Of a stretch of 64,000 nucleotides of DNA, positions 24,113 to 33,420 are shown one piece after another (positions within the stretch are counted from its first letter, which is position 1; every line of letters begins with the position of its first letter). This DNA is from Dactylorhiza incarnata (taxonomy: Eukaryota; Streptophyta; Magnoliopsida; Asparagales; Orchidaceae). The position numbers and the translations under genes were made by a program. The notes under the pieces were generated by a model that worked only from the letters and a program-made list of their open reading frames with translations, made no database searches and was not told the DNA's origin. The stretch is from the NCBI GenBank assembly GCA_033032865.1, contig JAWHQI010000262.1, positions 2,170,001-2,234,000 of the forward strand, in the 5' to 3' direction.

Positions 24113-24735
24113 TGTTGAAACCGATTTCTCGGTCTCTGTGGAGTTCGGGGCCCTCAACAAGCTGAGGGGCGACCAACCCTTACTCCCCCCAAGGGAGAGC
24201 TCTAGGTTGAAGGTTGAGGAACTATGGACTGGACCAAGGGCTTAGTGGGGAGGTCCCGTCACATACCCGGAAGCCCCTTAGGAACTTCCCCTCCCAAGCC
24301 ACTACTAAGCTTGGGCACCACTAGAGGCTCTCCTCACCCCCTAGAGAGACTTGGGGAGGGAGAGAGAGGGAGAGAGCTAGCCTCGGATAAGCTTCCCTCC
24401 AAATGGTGCCCCTTGGTCCTACTTATAGGATTTCTGGATTCGGGCTGCGAATAACCAAAAACTGCCTGCGAAGTTACCAAAATACCCCCGGATTTGGCCT
24501 GCGGATAGCCAAATCCTGCTATTCAACAGCGCTAAATGCAGACCGACTCTACTTACTGGGGCTGGGCGAGAGGGGGCAGGCAGCTCCCCTGTCTCGCCCC
24601 CCTGCTTGAGATGGGGGAGAGAGGGGGGTCGGCCCCCCTCCTCCTCTCGCCCTTCTACAGGGTGGGGGCGAGATAGGGGGGGTCGGGCCCCCTCCTCCTC
24701 TCTCCCTTCTATAGGGTGGGGGCGAGAGAGGGGAT
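24113..24735 (-). mobile_element. Inverted LTR copy at the left end of the 7-kb element
   Basis: It is the reverse complement of 28200-28704 over roughly 500 nt, including the AGCCACTACTAAGCTTGG and GGATAGCCAAATCC segments. The TATA box of the plus copy (TATAAATA) reads TATAAGTA here. Next to it at 24600-24735 are two or three minisatellite units in minus orientation. Confidence 0.8.
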
Positions 24736-25035
24736 CTTCTCAATGGGAAGCTTGAGCAAACTTTCACCAAGATGAAGTGGGGATATTCTCAATTTCTTTC
24801 AGCACCACTCGCTGAATATGCAGGGTTGGATTTTCTTTCCGAGCGTGTACCTCGCTCGAAAAGAGCGGCGATTGTGTACAACCCTGTATTCTTCAAGTAG
24901 GCTCCCGGTGTACAACCCTTTATTCGCCGAGTAGGCTCCAGGGGCTTCCAAGTAGTATTTTCAGACATTGTTTTCCAGCAAAATTCAAGGCAGGAAGAGG
25001 GAGGCCAGCAGTGGAGGCCGGAGCCTTCCGCTCGC
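24736..25035. other. Short non-repetitive stretch between inverted LTR copies
   Basis: Contains two copies of GTGTACAACCCT...(C/G)AGTAGGCTCC (about 24875 and 24910). No gene. The orientation of the minisatellite changes from minus to plus across this stretch, so the inversion junction lies here or at its edges. Confidence 0.5.
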
Positions 25036-26063
25036 CCATCCAAATAAGGGGGAGAGGAGGAGGGGGGCCGACCCCCCCCCCCTCTCGCCCCCACCCTGTA
25101 GAAGGGCGAGAGGAGGAGGGGGGCTGACCCCCCCTCTCGCCACCAGCCCTGTAGAGGGGCGAGAGGAGGAGGGGGGGCCGCCCTCCTCTCGCCCCCATCC
25201 CTGTAGAGGGGCGAGAGGAGGAGGGGGGCGACCCCCCATCTCGCCCCCACCCTGTAGAAGGGAGAGAGGAGGAGGGGGGCCGACCCCCCCCCCCCCCCCC
25301 CCCTCTCGCCCCCCATCCCCGTTGAGGGGCGAGAGGAGGAGGGGGGGGGGGGGGGGGGCGCCCTGCCTCTCGCCCCCAACCCTGTAGAGGGGCGAGAAGA
25401 GGAGGGGGCTGACCCCCCATCTCGCACCCACCCTGTAGAAGGGCGAGAGGAGAAGGGGGGCCGACCCCCCCCCCCCCCCTATCGCCCCCATCCCCGTTGA
25501 GGGGCGAGAGGAGGAGGGGGGCGCCCCGCCTCTCGCCCCCAACCCTGTAGAGGGGCGAGAGGAGGAGGGGGGCCGACCCCCCCTCTCGCCCCCATCCCTG
25601 TAGAGAGGCGAGAGGAGGAGGGGGGGGGGGGGGGGGGTGGCGACCCCACCTCTCGCCCCCACCCTGTATAAGGGCTAGAGGAGGAGGGCCACCCCCCCCC
25701 CCCCCCCCCCCCTCTCACCCCCATCCCTGTAGAGGGGCGAGAGAGAAGGGGGGACGACCCCCCCTCTCGCCCCCATCCCTGTAGAGGGACGAGAGGAGGA
25801 GGGGGGCCAACCCCCCTCTCTCCCCCACCCTGTAGAAGGGAGAGAGGAGGAGGGGGCCCACCCCCCCTCTCTCGCCCCCACCCTGTAGAAGGGCGAGAGG
25901 AGGAGGGGGGCCGACCCCCCCTCTCGCCCCCAACCCTGTAGAGGGGCGAGAGGAGGAGGGGGGCCGACCCCCCTCTCGCCCCCATTCCTGTAGAGGGGTG
26001 AGAGGAGGAGGGGGGGACAACCCCCCCTCTCGCCCCCACCCTGTAGAAGGGCGAGAGGAGGAG

Positions 26064-26096
<33 letters not shown>

Positions 26097-26225
26097 CTCT
26101 CCCCTATCCCTGTAGAGGGGCGAGAGGAGGAGGGGGGCCGACCCCCCTCTCGCCCCCATCCCTGTAGAGGGGAGAGAGGAGGAGGGGGGCCGACCCCCCC
26201 TCTCGCCCCCATCCCTGTAGAGGGG

Positions 26226-27870
26226 TGATGGCGCAAATCTCGCACACCGCTATAGGCGGTAGCTCGACTACGGCACGAAACGGCAGTGTACCGATCGTTC
26301 AAGTAATATAAAATGAGGAGTAATCCCCGAGTATCGAATCTCTCAAGGAACACAGTAAGGTGGAATTTACTATTGAGGAAGGACTTGAGATTGAAGTCCT
26401 TTCGAGTGGATGGATGCGGAAATGGGGGATTTGGTTTGCGAATAATAAAATAAAATATTACAACTACTCCTATGCAATGCCGCTATGCAATGCTTCGCTT
26501 GGCGGGATGGAGACGAGGCAGGCCTTGAGCGCGCTGCGTCGCAAGGGCGGATGGGCGAGTAGGCAAGCGGAGTCGAACTGTGCAGGCCTTGAGCGCACTG
26601 CTTCATAGGGCGAATGAATTACACGGGCCGCTATGCCACGCTTCGCTAGGCGGATGGAAGAGTAGGCAAGCGGATGGAATGGTTCGCACCGGCGGAGTCG
26701 GAATGGATTACACGGGCCGCTATGCCATGCTTCGCTAGGCGGATGGAAGAGTAGGCATACGGATGAGGGGCGCAAGCACCTCGTCGACAAGCACGCCACT
26801 AGCAATTGCTAGTGCCGCACCGGACACGGTGGTGGAGTGGAAAATGGATGGCGGCGCACCTCATTCACACATATGAATAATATGATTCCATAAACATGAA
26901 ATAAACATTAATAAACAAGATTCATAGTGTCATCATCTAAATATAGAGATTACAAACAAATACAACCACACAAGTAGAAGAAAGAGGCAAGAGATACAAC
27001 CAAATTCGGAGTCTCGTTGTAGATTCACGGTAGGAATCGTCGGGTTGTCAATCCACGTCCTAGCTCGGTCTCAACTGCGGCCAGGGTATAGGAGTGCTGT
27101 CACACCTCCCAATGGACCCGTCTTCTCCAGCGTTTTACAATCCGGCCACGTCCGATGCGAGGAACTCCTTCCTTGGCGATTAAGATGAGTGTAGAATCTC
27201 CTCCTTGAAGCCCTTGGATGATGGAGGAGGCCTAGGGGGCGAACACCTGCGGAAATGGGCGGAACGGCGGAGATGGGCGAGAAAAATGGCGAGGTTCCGA
27301 CCTAAATCGCGAGCAGGGCAATTTATAGGCGCTGGAATAAACAGTGCGCACGATCGTTGGCGCACGACCAGTGGTCGTGCGCACTATCATCCTGTGATCG
27401 TGCGCCTGCCTGGACGGAGCCTGCAAGGGAAAAAGATTATAAAATACAATGTTCGCACGACCAGTTGCACACGACCAGTGGTCGTGCGCGTTATCGTAAG
27501 TGGTCATGCGATAAGGGGAAACAGAACTCAGTTTTCAGGGGTTAAGTGCACACGATCAGTGGCGTACGACCAGTGGTCGTGCGCAGTAGAACCAGTGATC
27601 GTGCGCAGTGTTCCTGTACAAATTTGTACCGGGAACACCTGCACGACACCTGCTCCAGCATACAACACTAATCAAACCACTGAAAGTGACACTTAACCAT
27701 GCATGAAAACTAATAATGAAGATAAACAAGAAAAAAACACCAAAACGGGCCTAAAGGTGCACTTAGCATGGAGAATCAAATATAAGTGAAAACATGTCTA
27801 AAGTGAAGTGCATAGACTAGAAAATCGGCCCAGATGAGTCCATAAATGTGTATATATTTGGGACTCATCA
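26226..27870 (-). mobile_element. Solo LTR (1645 bp) with AGGGG target duplication
   Basis: Bounded by AGGGG (26221-26225 and 27871-27875). On the minus strand it starts TGATGAGTCCCAAATATA and ends GATTTGCGCCATCA, with 5-bp terminal inverted repeats TGATG/CATCA. It contains a TATA box (minus strand CTATAAAT, about 27321-27329) directly downstream of a palindrome cluster. In the downstream half, 26600-26770 has near-duplicate units with CTATGCCA(C/T)GCTTCGCTAGG. The start and size suggest a gypsy LTR (inference). No coding region. Confidence 0.85.
27345..27605 (-). repeat. Palindrome cluster CGCACGACCA-N-TGGTCGTGCG in U3 of the solo LTR
   Basis: 27360-27382 is a perfect inverted repeat with 11-nt arms (GCGCACGACCA) around one central base. 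Near-perfect copies lie at 27467-27489 and 27562-27584, with half-sites at 27346, 27398, 27453 and 27596. The cluster is immediately upstream of the minus-strand TATA box. Confidence 0.9.
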
Positions 27871-28200
27871 AGGGGCGAGGGGAGGAGGGGGGCCGCCTCC
27901 CCCCCCCCCACTCTCGCCCCCACCCTGTAGAAGGGCAAGAGGAGGAGGGGGGCCGCCCCTCCCTCTCGCCCCCATCCCTGTAGAGGGGCGAGAGGAGGAG
28001 GGGGGCCGACCCCCCCTCTCGCCCCCATCCCTGTAGAAGGGCGAGAGGAGGAGGGGGGCCACCCCCCCTCTGTCGCCCCCACCCTGTAGAAGGGCGAGAG
28101 GAGGAGGGGGGCCGACCCCCCCCCCCCCCCTCTCTCGCCCCCACCCTGTAGAAGGGCGAGAGGAAGAGGTGGGCCGACCCCCCTTTCTCCCCCATCTCAA

Positions 28201-28704
28201 GCAGTGGGGTGAGACAGGGGAGCTGCCTTCCCCCTCTCGCCCAGCCCCAGTAAGTAGAGTCAGTCTGCATTTAGCACTATTGAACAGCGGGATTTGGCTA
28301 TCCGCAGGCCAAATCTGGGGGTATTTGGGTAACTTCGCAGGCAGTTTTTGGTTATTCGCAGCCCGAATCCAGAAATCCTATAAATAGGACCAAGGGGGCA
28401 CCATTTGGAGGGAAACTTATCCTAGACTAGCTCTCTCCCTCTCTCTCCCTCTCTCTCCCTCCCCAAGTCTCTCTAGTGGGTGAGGAGAGCCTCCAGTGGT
28501 GCCCAAGCTTAGTAGTGGCTTGGGAGGGGAAGTTCCTAAGGGGCTTCCGGGTATGTGGCGGGACCTCCCCACTAAGCCCTTGGTCCACTCCATAGTTCCT
28601 CAACCTTCAACCTAGATCTCTCCCTTGGGGGGAGAAAGGGTTGGTCGCCCCTCAGCTTGCTGAGTGCCCCGAACTCCACAGAGACCGAGAAATCAGTTTC
28701 AACA
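28201..28704 (+). mobile_element. Promoter-proximal and U5 part of the plus-orientation LTR
   Basis: TATAAATA at 28379-28386 in CCTATAAATAGGACC is a strong plant TATA box. A CT-rich stretch (CTCTCTCC repeats, 28430-28460) follows, and the LTR ends ...CAGTTTCAACA at 28704. The inverted copy is at 24113-24735. The minisatellite upstream occupies U3. Confidence 0.8.
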
Positions 28705-28707
28705 TTA

Positions 28708-28725
28708 TGGTGCGGTGAGCGTGGA
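28708..28725 (+). other. Putative primer-binding site
   Basis: TGGTGCGGTGAGCGTGGA begins four bases after the LTR end. Position and TGG start fit a tRNA primer site; the cognate tRNA was not determined. Confidence 0.45.
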
Positions 28726-28752
28726 GTGTGACCGATTCAAGAAACTCCCAAG

Positions 28753-29556
28753 ATGAGTTCCATGGACAGAGGCGGAGGAAGATCTGACCTAGGTCACTCG
28801 CAACCCCCGGTGGCTGGGGTGACGTTGGAGATATTCGAAGATTTCAGGCAAGAGGTATTACAGACCTTCCAGGTTACTTTCGCCATGATAGTCGGAGGCA
28901 AAAGAAGAGATGGTCCAGAGGAGCCCCCCCCCCCCCCCCCCCCCCCCCCCCGACATATAGGCGAGGGAACTCTCGGCAAACAATCCAGGAAAGATGTATC
29001 GGTGGGAGGGGTGTGGGGAGATGCCATACCCCCACTCGCCCACCTTCAAGGGAGCGAGCTCAGGAGGGAGGCGCCCTCCCAGCTCGCCCCGCCCCTTCAA
29101 GGGGGCGAGCTCAGGAGGGAGGCGCCCTCCCAGCTCTCCCCGCCCCTTCAAGGGGGCGAGCTCAGGAGGGAGGCGCCCTCCCAGCTCGCCCCGCCCATTC
29201 TAGTCCAGCCCCAAAGGGTGGCGAACGAGGAGGCATCCGGTCCCCGCTCGCCCCATTCCAAAAGGTGTCGAGTGAATGTTGGTTGGCAAGACCACCCCGG
29301 GTGGCAGCTACCCAATAGCCCGGAGAGCGCAGAGGTCAGCAATTCAACTCCGCAAGAGCCAGGAAGGAAGGTCTTCCAAAGGAAAAGAGCCAACCGCTCG
29401 GGGCGAAGGCAAGGATCGAGCGCACCCTCTCCACCACCTCAGCAAACCATGACAATCGGTTGGGGGGGGGGGGGGGGGAAGGAGGAGAGCCAGGAAAGCA
29501 GAGAGAAGGGGAAAAAGAAAGGATGTGGTCGAATTACCTTACTGCGACTTCCATGA
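28753..29556 (+). CDS. 267-aa ORF in gag position of the 7-kb element, unknown family
   Basis: The ATG lies 49 nt after the LTR end, where gag is expected. Residues 1-50 (MSSMDRGGGRSDLGH...EIFEDFRQEVLQTFQ) are low in recognisable motifs. A run of about nine prolines comes from a poly-C tract at 28926-28950. Three direct repeats of about 18 residues (GGELRREAPSQLAPPLQ), encoded by a ~54-bp GC-rich minisatellite, are followed by a basic Arg/Lys/Gln-rich tail. No zinc knuckle and no homology I recognise. The gag assignment is positional only. The homopolymer tract makes the frame sensitive to length changes or assembly error. Confidence 0.4.
   Translation: MSSMDRGGGRSDLGHSQPPVAGVTLEIFEDFRQEVLQTFQVTFAMIVGGKRRDGPEEPPPPPPPPPRHIGEGTLGKQSRKDVSVGGVWGDAIPPLAHLQGSELRREAPSQLAPPLQGGELRREAPSQLSPPLQGGELRREAPSQLAPPILVQPQRVANEEASGPRSPHSKRCRVNVGWQDHPGWQLPNSPESAEVSNSTPQEPGRKVFQRKRANRSGRRQGSSAPSPPPQQTMTIGWGGGGGKEESQESREKGKKKGCGRITLLRLP
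29040..29205 (+). repeat. Three 54-bp units inside the 28753 ORF
   Basis: Each unit contains GCGAGCTCAGGAGGGAGG and CGCCCTCCCAGCTCGC. CCTCC/GGAGG and GCGAGC/GCTCGC can pair, so the units are hairpin-capable, like the larger minisatellite. The 54-bp length keeps the reading frame open. Confidence 0.85.
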
Positions 29557-29814
29557 CGAGGAGGGTCACGCAACGTCCGTCTGCCCCGAGTTGTTGGAAA
29601 TGAAAGATGCGAGGTGTCCAAGGAAACAACAACAACTACCATAGGAAGTCGTGGAAGACCGGGTCTGGGAGTGGGAGACTCAGTTCGGTTTCCATGCTTA
29701 GTTTTCTTTTCAATCCCTAAGTTCATGTAATGCGATGTTTTGTTTCCATGCCTAATTTCCTCACATGTATTGGGATAATTAATATAATGAAAGTTTTTCA
29801 AAAATACTTAGCCC
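29557..29814 (+). other. Spacer after the ORF, no feature
   Basis: No gene or repeat recognised. It contains a tandem-like pair CATGC(T/C)TA(G/A)TTT near 29695 and 29750 and changes from GC-rich to AT-rich. Confidence 0.5.
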
Positions 29815-31108
29815 CGATGCTGGCCCGCTGACCAGGCTCCCCCCTAGCTGGCAGGGCCGGGAACAGCTCGGGGTAGGAAGGAAACATACTCCACCTCTAG
29901 TTGAGCCGGGCTCCTAGAGTGTGTCGACCTTGTATCCACCTCTAGTTGAGCCAGGCTCCTAGAGTGTGTCGACCTTGTATCCACCTCTAATTAAGCTCGG
30001 CTCCTAGAGTGTGTTGACCTTGTACTCCCCCCGATGCTGGCCCGCTGACCAGGCTCCCACCTAGCTAGCACGGCTGGGAACCGCTCGAGGCAGGAAGGAA
30101 ACATGCTCCACCTCCAGTTGAGCTTGCTCGTCTAGCGAATGGCCTGGAGGGTGTCGACTCTTATCCACCTCTAGTTGAGCTCGGCTCCTAGAGTGCGTCG
30201 ACTTTGGCCCCGAGCAGAGGCCGCTGGCCGAGCTTGTTGATGCCGGCAGGGCTGGAGACTCACTCGACGAGGTAGGTGATTCATGTTGGTTAAGGCCCGG
30301 AGCAGAGGCCGCTGACCGGGCTTGTTGATGCCGACAGGGCTGGAGACTCACTCGACGAGGCAGGTGATTCATGTTGGTTAAGGCCCCGAGCAGAGACTGC
30401 TGACCGGGCTTGTTGATGCCGGCAGGGCTGGAGACTCATTCGGCAAGGCAGGTGATTCAGGTTGGCTAAGGTCCCGAGGTGGCTCCGCTTGCCGGGCTCT
30501 CACTAACCGGCAGGGTTGGAGGACCTCTCGGGGAGGCTAAGAATTTTTCCCCGAGGTGGTCTCGCTAGCTGGGCTCTCACTAGCCGGTAGGGTTGGAAGA
30601 CCTCTCGGGAGGCTATGTATTTTTCCCCGAGGTGGTCCCGCTAGCAGTGCTCTCACTAGCCGGCAGGGTTGGAAGAACTCTCGAGAGGCTATGTATTTTT
30701 CCCCCGGGGTGGTCTCGCTAACCGACAGGGTTGGAGGACCTCTCAGGGAGGCTAAGTATTTTCCCCGAGGCGGTCTCGCTAGCTGGGCTCTCACTAGCCG
30801 GCAGGGTTGGAAGACCTCTTGGGAGGCTATGTATTTTTCCCCGAGGTGGTCCTGCTAGCAGGGCTCTCACTAGCCGCCAGGGTTGGAAGACCTCTCGGGA
30901 GGCTATGTATTTTTCCCCCGGGGTGGTCTCGCTAACCAGCAGGGTTGGAGGACCTCTCGGGGAGGCTAAGTATTTTTCCCCAAGGTGGTCTCTCTAGTCG
31001 GGCTCTCACTAGCCGGCAGGGTTGGAAGACCTCTCGGGAGGCTATATGTTTTTCCCGAGGTGGCTCTGCTAGCCAGTCTCACACTAGCCGGAAGGGTAGG
31101 TTGGATAA
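29815..31108 (+). repeat. Three successive tandem arrays (45-, ~87- and ~90-bp units)
   Basis: First, CCACCTCTAGTTGAGC...CTCCTAGAGTGTGTCGACC, a ~45-bp unit, occurs 4-5 times (29890-30210). Second, CCCCGAGCAGAGGCCGCTG...GATTCATGTTGGTTAAGG, ~87 bp, occurs three times (30205-30470). Third, CCCCGAGGTGGTCTCGCTAG...GGAGGCTATGTATTTTT occurs about seven times (30470-31075). All share a CCCCGA-type start and CCGGCAGGG(T/C)TGGA words, so they probably descend from one unit. Frames across them are composition artefacts. Confidence 0.85.
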
Positions 31109-31148
31109 GGCCCCGAACTCCACAGAGACCGAGAAATCAGTTTCAACA
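31109..31148 (+). mobile_element. 40-nt LTR end fragment forming the right terminus
   Basis: Identical to the last 38 of 40 nt or so of the LTR ending at 28704. It joins the upstream tandem array at the shared word GGCCCCGA, which suggests a microhomology-driven junction, and is followed by the TTTAA target duplication. Confidence 0.8.
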
Positions 31149-31153
31149 TTTAA

Positions 31154-31950
31154 CATAACATGACATTATATAACTAGCATCGACATTGGTTTCACCTTAT
31201 AGTAAGTGATGATGCTAGAATGAAAGTTATGGTAACAAGGTCCAATGTTATGTAAAGATTACAAGCATATAAATGAGTTTTATGTATTCAGTCATAGAGT
31301 TTTGAATTTTCATAGACCTAGAATGGAGTGACAATTCTTTTTGATACCAAGTTAATTCCATGGCCTACATATAATGATATACATGCAAACAAAATTGATG
31401 CACATCACACACAAAACTGAGTATACCAATTAGCCATCATATATTTCGTAGTTCCTAAGATTGATAGAAATAGTTGCTTTAAGATAATACTTGATAAATC
31501 ATGAATTATGATATACGATTTTGGTGAATTTTAGCATAAGATCATTGTGGAGTGTGTGAATTCACATTCATCATTATTGTAGTTTTTCACTATCGATTTT
31601 TCATGATTATGACTTTTCAATATAGAGGCTATCATATGATGCAAAGAAATTAGACAAATATTCAAAAAGTTGCGCATTTAATTTATTAGTGTAAGTCCCA
31701 TAATACTCCTTTTAAATCCTTTTTTAACAATTATTTCATTGATCTTGATAACATCATATACCAAATTTAGAATTTAACTTATAATGATGATAAGAGACTC
31801 TTATAGGTAAGGGATTTAGAAGGATAAACGAAAAGAAATATATAGATCACTTGAGAAATGATATGACTTTTTGTTTTTATTTTTAAACATGAATATGTAA
31901 ACTTCTTGCAAGAGCATGCTAGAGTCTAAAATTAATTTGATCTTTGCTAG
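31154..31950 (-). other. Element H internal sequence, no gene
   Basis: AT-rich. 31170-31420 resembles 23480-23720 (shared ATAACTAGCAT, ATGATGCTAGAATGA, TAGACCTAGAATGGAGTGA and ATATAGGTGAGATACATG-like phrases), so a diverged direct duplication flanks the 7-kb insertion. Confidence 0.5.
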
Positions 31951-32060
31951 GCTTTAGTCGGACTTAGCAATTTAGAGTGGATCTTGGACTTGCCGAGGTC
32001 TACCCTGTGAAGGGTTCGCACCTGTACTAGGAGATGTGGTGGGGTGACATCCCAAATCTC
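31951..32060 (-). repeat. ~100-bp conserved block (copy 3, isolated)
   Basis: ATCTTGGACTTGCCGAGG ... CTGTGAAGGGTTCGCA ... CATCCCAAATCTCCC. Closely similar to 15985-16085 and 50768-50870, yet here without the recognisable 3' end of LTR family A beside it. Confidence 0.75.
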
Positions 32061-32489
32061 CCTTTCTCAAGATATTTAAGCGTTATTGGTTGCTATTCAT
32101 ACTTAATATTTAAAATTTATAGACTCAATATTTTCCGAAAGAGAACAATTGAAGTTCATAATTTTATTAATTTAGATAAATATCCCATAACAAAATTAGA
32201 ATTTGATTTATATGGATAATATAAGTATTTATAGGCAATGAATATAAGTAAGATAGATAGGTCATCAAAATAAAATATGACATTGAATTTTGATCGATTT
32301 GATTTATAAACTCATTAAGCTTTAAGATATAAAATCATATTTCCAATAATATATATGACGACCATGACATGATAGCTGTAAACAAATAAGACAACAACAA
32401 AAAAATAAAGAAGACATTGAAGCATATCATGAAGTAGAAATTTGTATATTTCATTTTGAAAGGATTCTACTTCATGCATTTGATGATAC

Positions 32490-33059
32490 CTAATGAATAA
32501 GAGTTTTAGGTATCCAAAGGGGACCAAGTGTGGTGGTTCCTTTGGGTACCCAAATATAATGTGTTGGCTTTTGGGGAGATAAGGATGAATGGACCCTTTC
32601 ATTTAACCTTAGTGCGTCATTCTTAAGTATGGGTCTCCATTGATACCTTAGACAAACATTACTTTTAGTTTTCAAATTTCCATAGTCATTTACTTGAATA
32701 TTTGGATAAATATGATTTTTGAATTTATAATTTAACAGAAATTTGTTTGCATTTAATTTTATGTTGGGAGAACAATTATGTTGTAAATGATAGTGATGAT
32801 ATAGTTTTGGAATTTCATTTACAAGCTTTTCTTGTTTTTCATTTCCTATGTTTTGCTTGGATAAATTATGAAAATTCATATTTAACTTTCCTTTGGATTT
32901 TTCTTGATATTTTGAATTTATGTGTTGGGAATTTTTCTTTATAATTTCCTTAAGCAAGTTAACATTATTTTCTAATTCATAATTCTCAACTTTGAGATTA
33001 TGTCTAGCTTTATTATAAGCAATTGTGCTATTTTTAAGAGTGGAAACAATAAAGTCAAT
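32490..33059 (-). pseudogene. Element H gag, C-terminal half
   Basis: A minus-strand frame of about 190 codons starts where element I was inserted. It is Asn/Lys/Leu-rich with a likely coiled-coil segment (YELENNVNLLKEIIKKN). It ends with HYIWVPKG, the phrase that in copia polyproteins sits between gag and protease and is also present in I and D (WVPKG). Reading on, no protease active site follows, so pol appears to be lost. The N-terminal half is at 42291-43208. Confidence 0.65.
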
Positions 33060-33174
33060 ATGAGTGTTGGGAATCTTGCCCACATGATTCCTGATTTGAA
33101 GAAGTCACCAAGTCAAGAAAACTTCACTTTGTATTTGATCACTTCTCTAGCTTATAAATCTCAGGAAGTCAGCA

Positions 33175-33420
33175 GAACAAAATTCGTCGAACGCAGAAGG
33201 AAGTTCGTCGAACTCAGAAGGAAGATCATCAAATGCTGAGACTTGGTGAGTTCGTCGAACACTGAGACTTGGCAAGATTGTCGAACGCAGAAGCAAGATC
33301 GTCGAACTCAGAAGGAAGATCGTCGACCGCTGAGACGGGACAGAAGAATGAAGCTCGTCGAACGCAGAATGCTGTTCGTCGAACGAAGATTGTCGTTCGT
33401 CGAACCCAGAGAATAATGAA
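33175..33420 (+). repeat. Palindrome cluster GTTCGTCGAAC in U3 of element I
   Basis: About ten copies of GTTCGTCGAAC or one-base variants at intervals of 20-30 nt, separated by GCAGAAGGAA- and CTGAGACTTGG-type spacers. GTTCG/CGAAC form 5-bp arms about a single base. Weaker TCGTCGA/TGTCGA copies continue to about 33830, upstream of the TATA box at 33987. Confidence 0.9.

Larger units (their letters stand above)
25036..28200 (+). repeat. Hairpin-forming GC minisatellite (~50-60-bp unit), interrupted by a solo LTR
   Basis: About 25-30 units. The typical unit is CTCTCGCCCCCATCCCTGTA then GAGGGGCGAGAGGAGGAG plus a variable G/C homopolymer. CTCTCGCCCC and GGGGCGAGAG form a 10-bp stem in each unit. 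Poly-C and poly-G runs exceed 30 nt near 26064. The array is split by the insertion 26226-27870. It occupies the U3 position of the plus LTR ending at 28704. Long open frames across it are by-products of composition. Confidence 0.9.
24113..31148. mobile_element. Rearranged GC-rich LTR element with U5 ends at both termini
   Basis: A 7.0-kb insertion into H, bounded by a perfect 5-bp duplication TTTAA (24108-24112 and 31149-31153). The left end TGTTGAAACCGATTTCTC and the right end GAGAAATCAGTTTCAACA are inverted copies of the same LTR 3' end, 40 nt with one mismatch. Internally a third copy of this end (28704) in plus orientation is followed by a primer-site-like stretch and an ORF (28753). The arrangement is LTR(-), hairpin minisatellite, LTR(+), ORF, several tandem arrays, then a 40-nt LTR end. 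A solo LTR (26226-27870) is nested inside. Lineage uncertain, perhaps gypsy. Confidence 0.7.

Noticed and set aside
24789..26353. Long overlapping open frames on both strands (up to about 226 codons), rich in Gly, Pro, Ser and Arg
   Set aside because: They lie entirely in the hairpin minisatellite. Every frame is open because the units lack stop-forming AT words, and the products are low-complexity repeats without domains.
26360..27696. Frames of 80-163 codons around 26360-26805 and 27205-27696
   Set aside because: They fall in the solo LTR at 26226-27870, partly in its palindrome cluster, and have no recognisable domain or start context.
30061..31163. Frames of 70-103 codons on both strands
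   Set aside because: Products of the tandem arrays at 29815-31108. The same residues recur with each unit in several frames.
31951..32060. GGGTTCGCACC as a Pol III B-box in the ~100-bp block
   Set aside because: The match exists in only one of four copies and no A-box or terminator is correctly spaced.
33175..33420. Regularly spaced short repeats resembling a CRISPR array
   Set aside because: The repeats are 11-bp palindromes with short semi-conserved spacers, inside an LTR that occurs twice. The genome is a plant and no cas genes exist.
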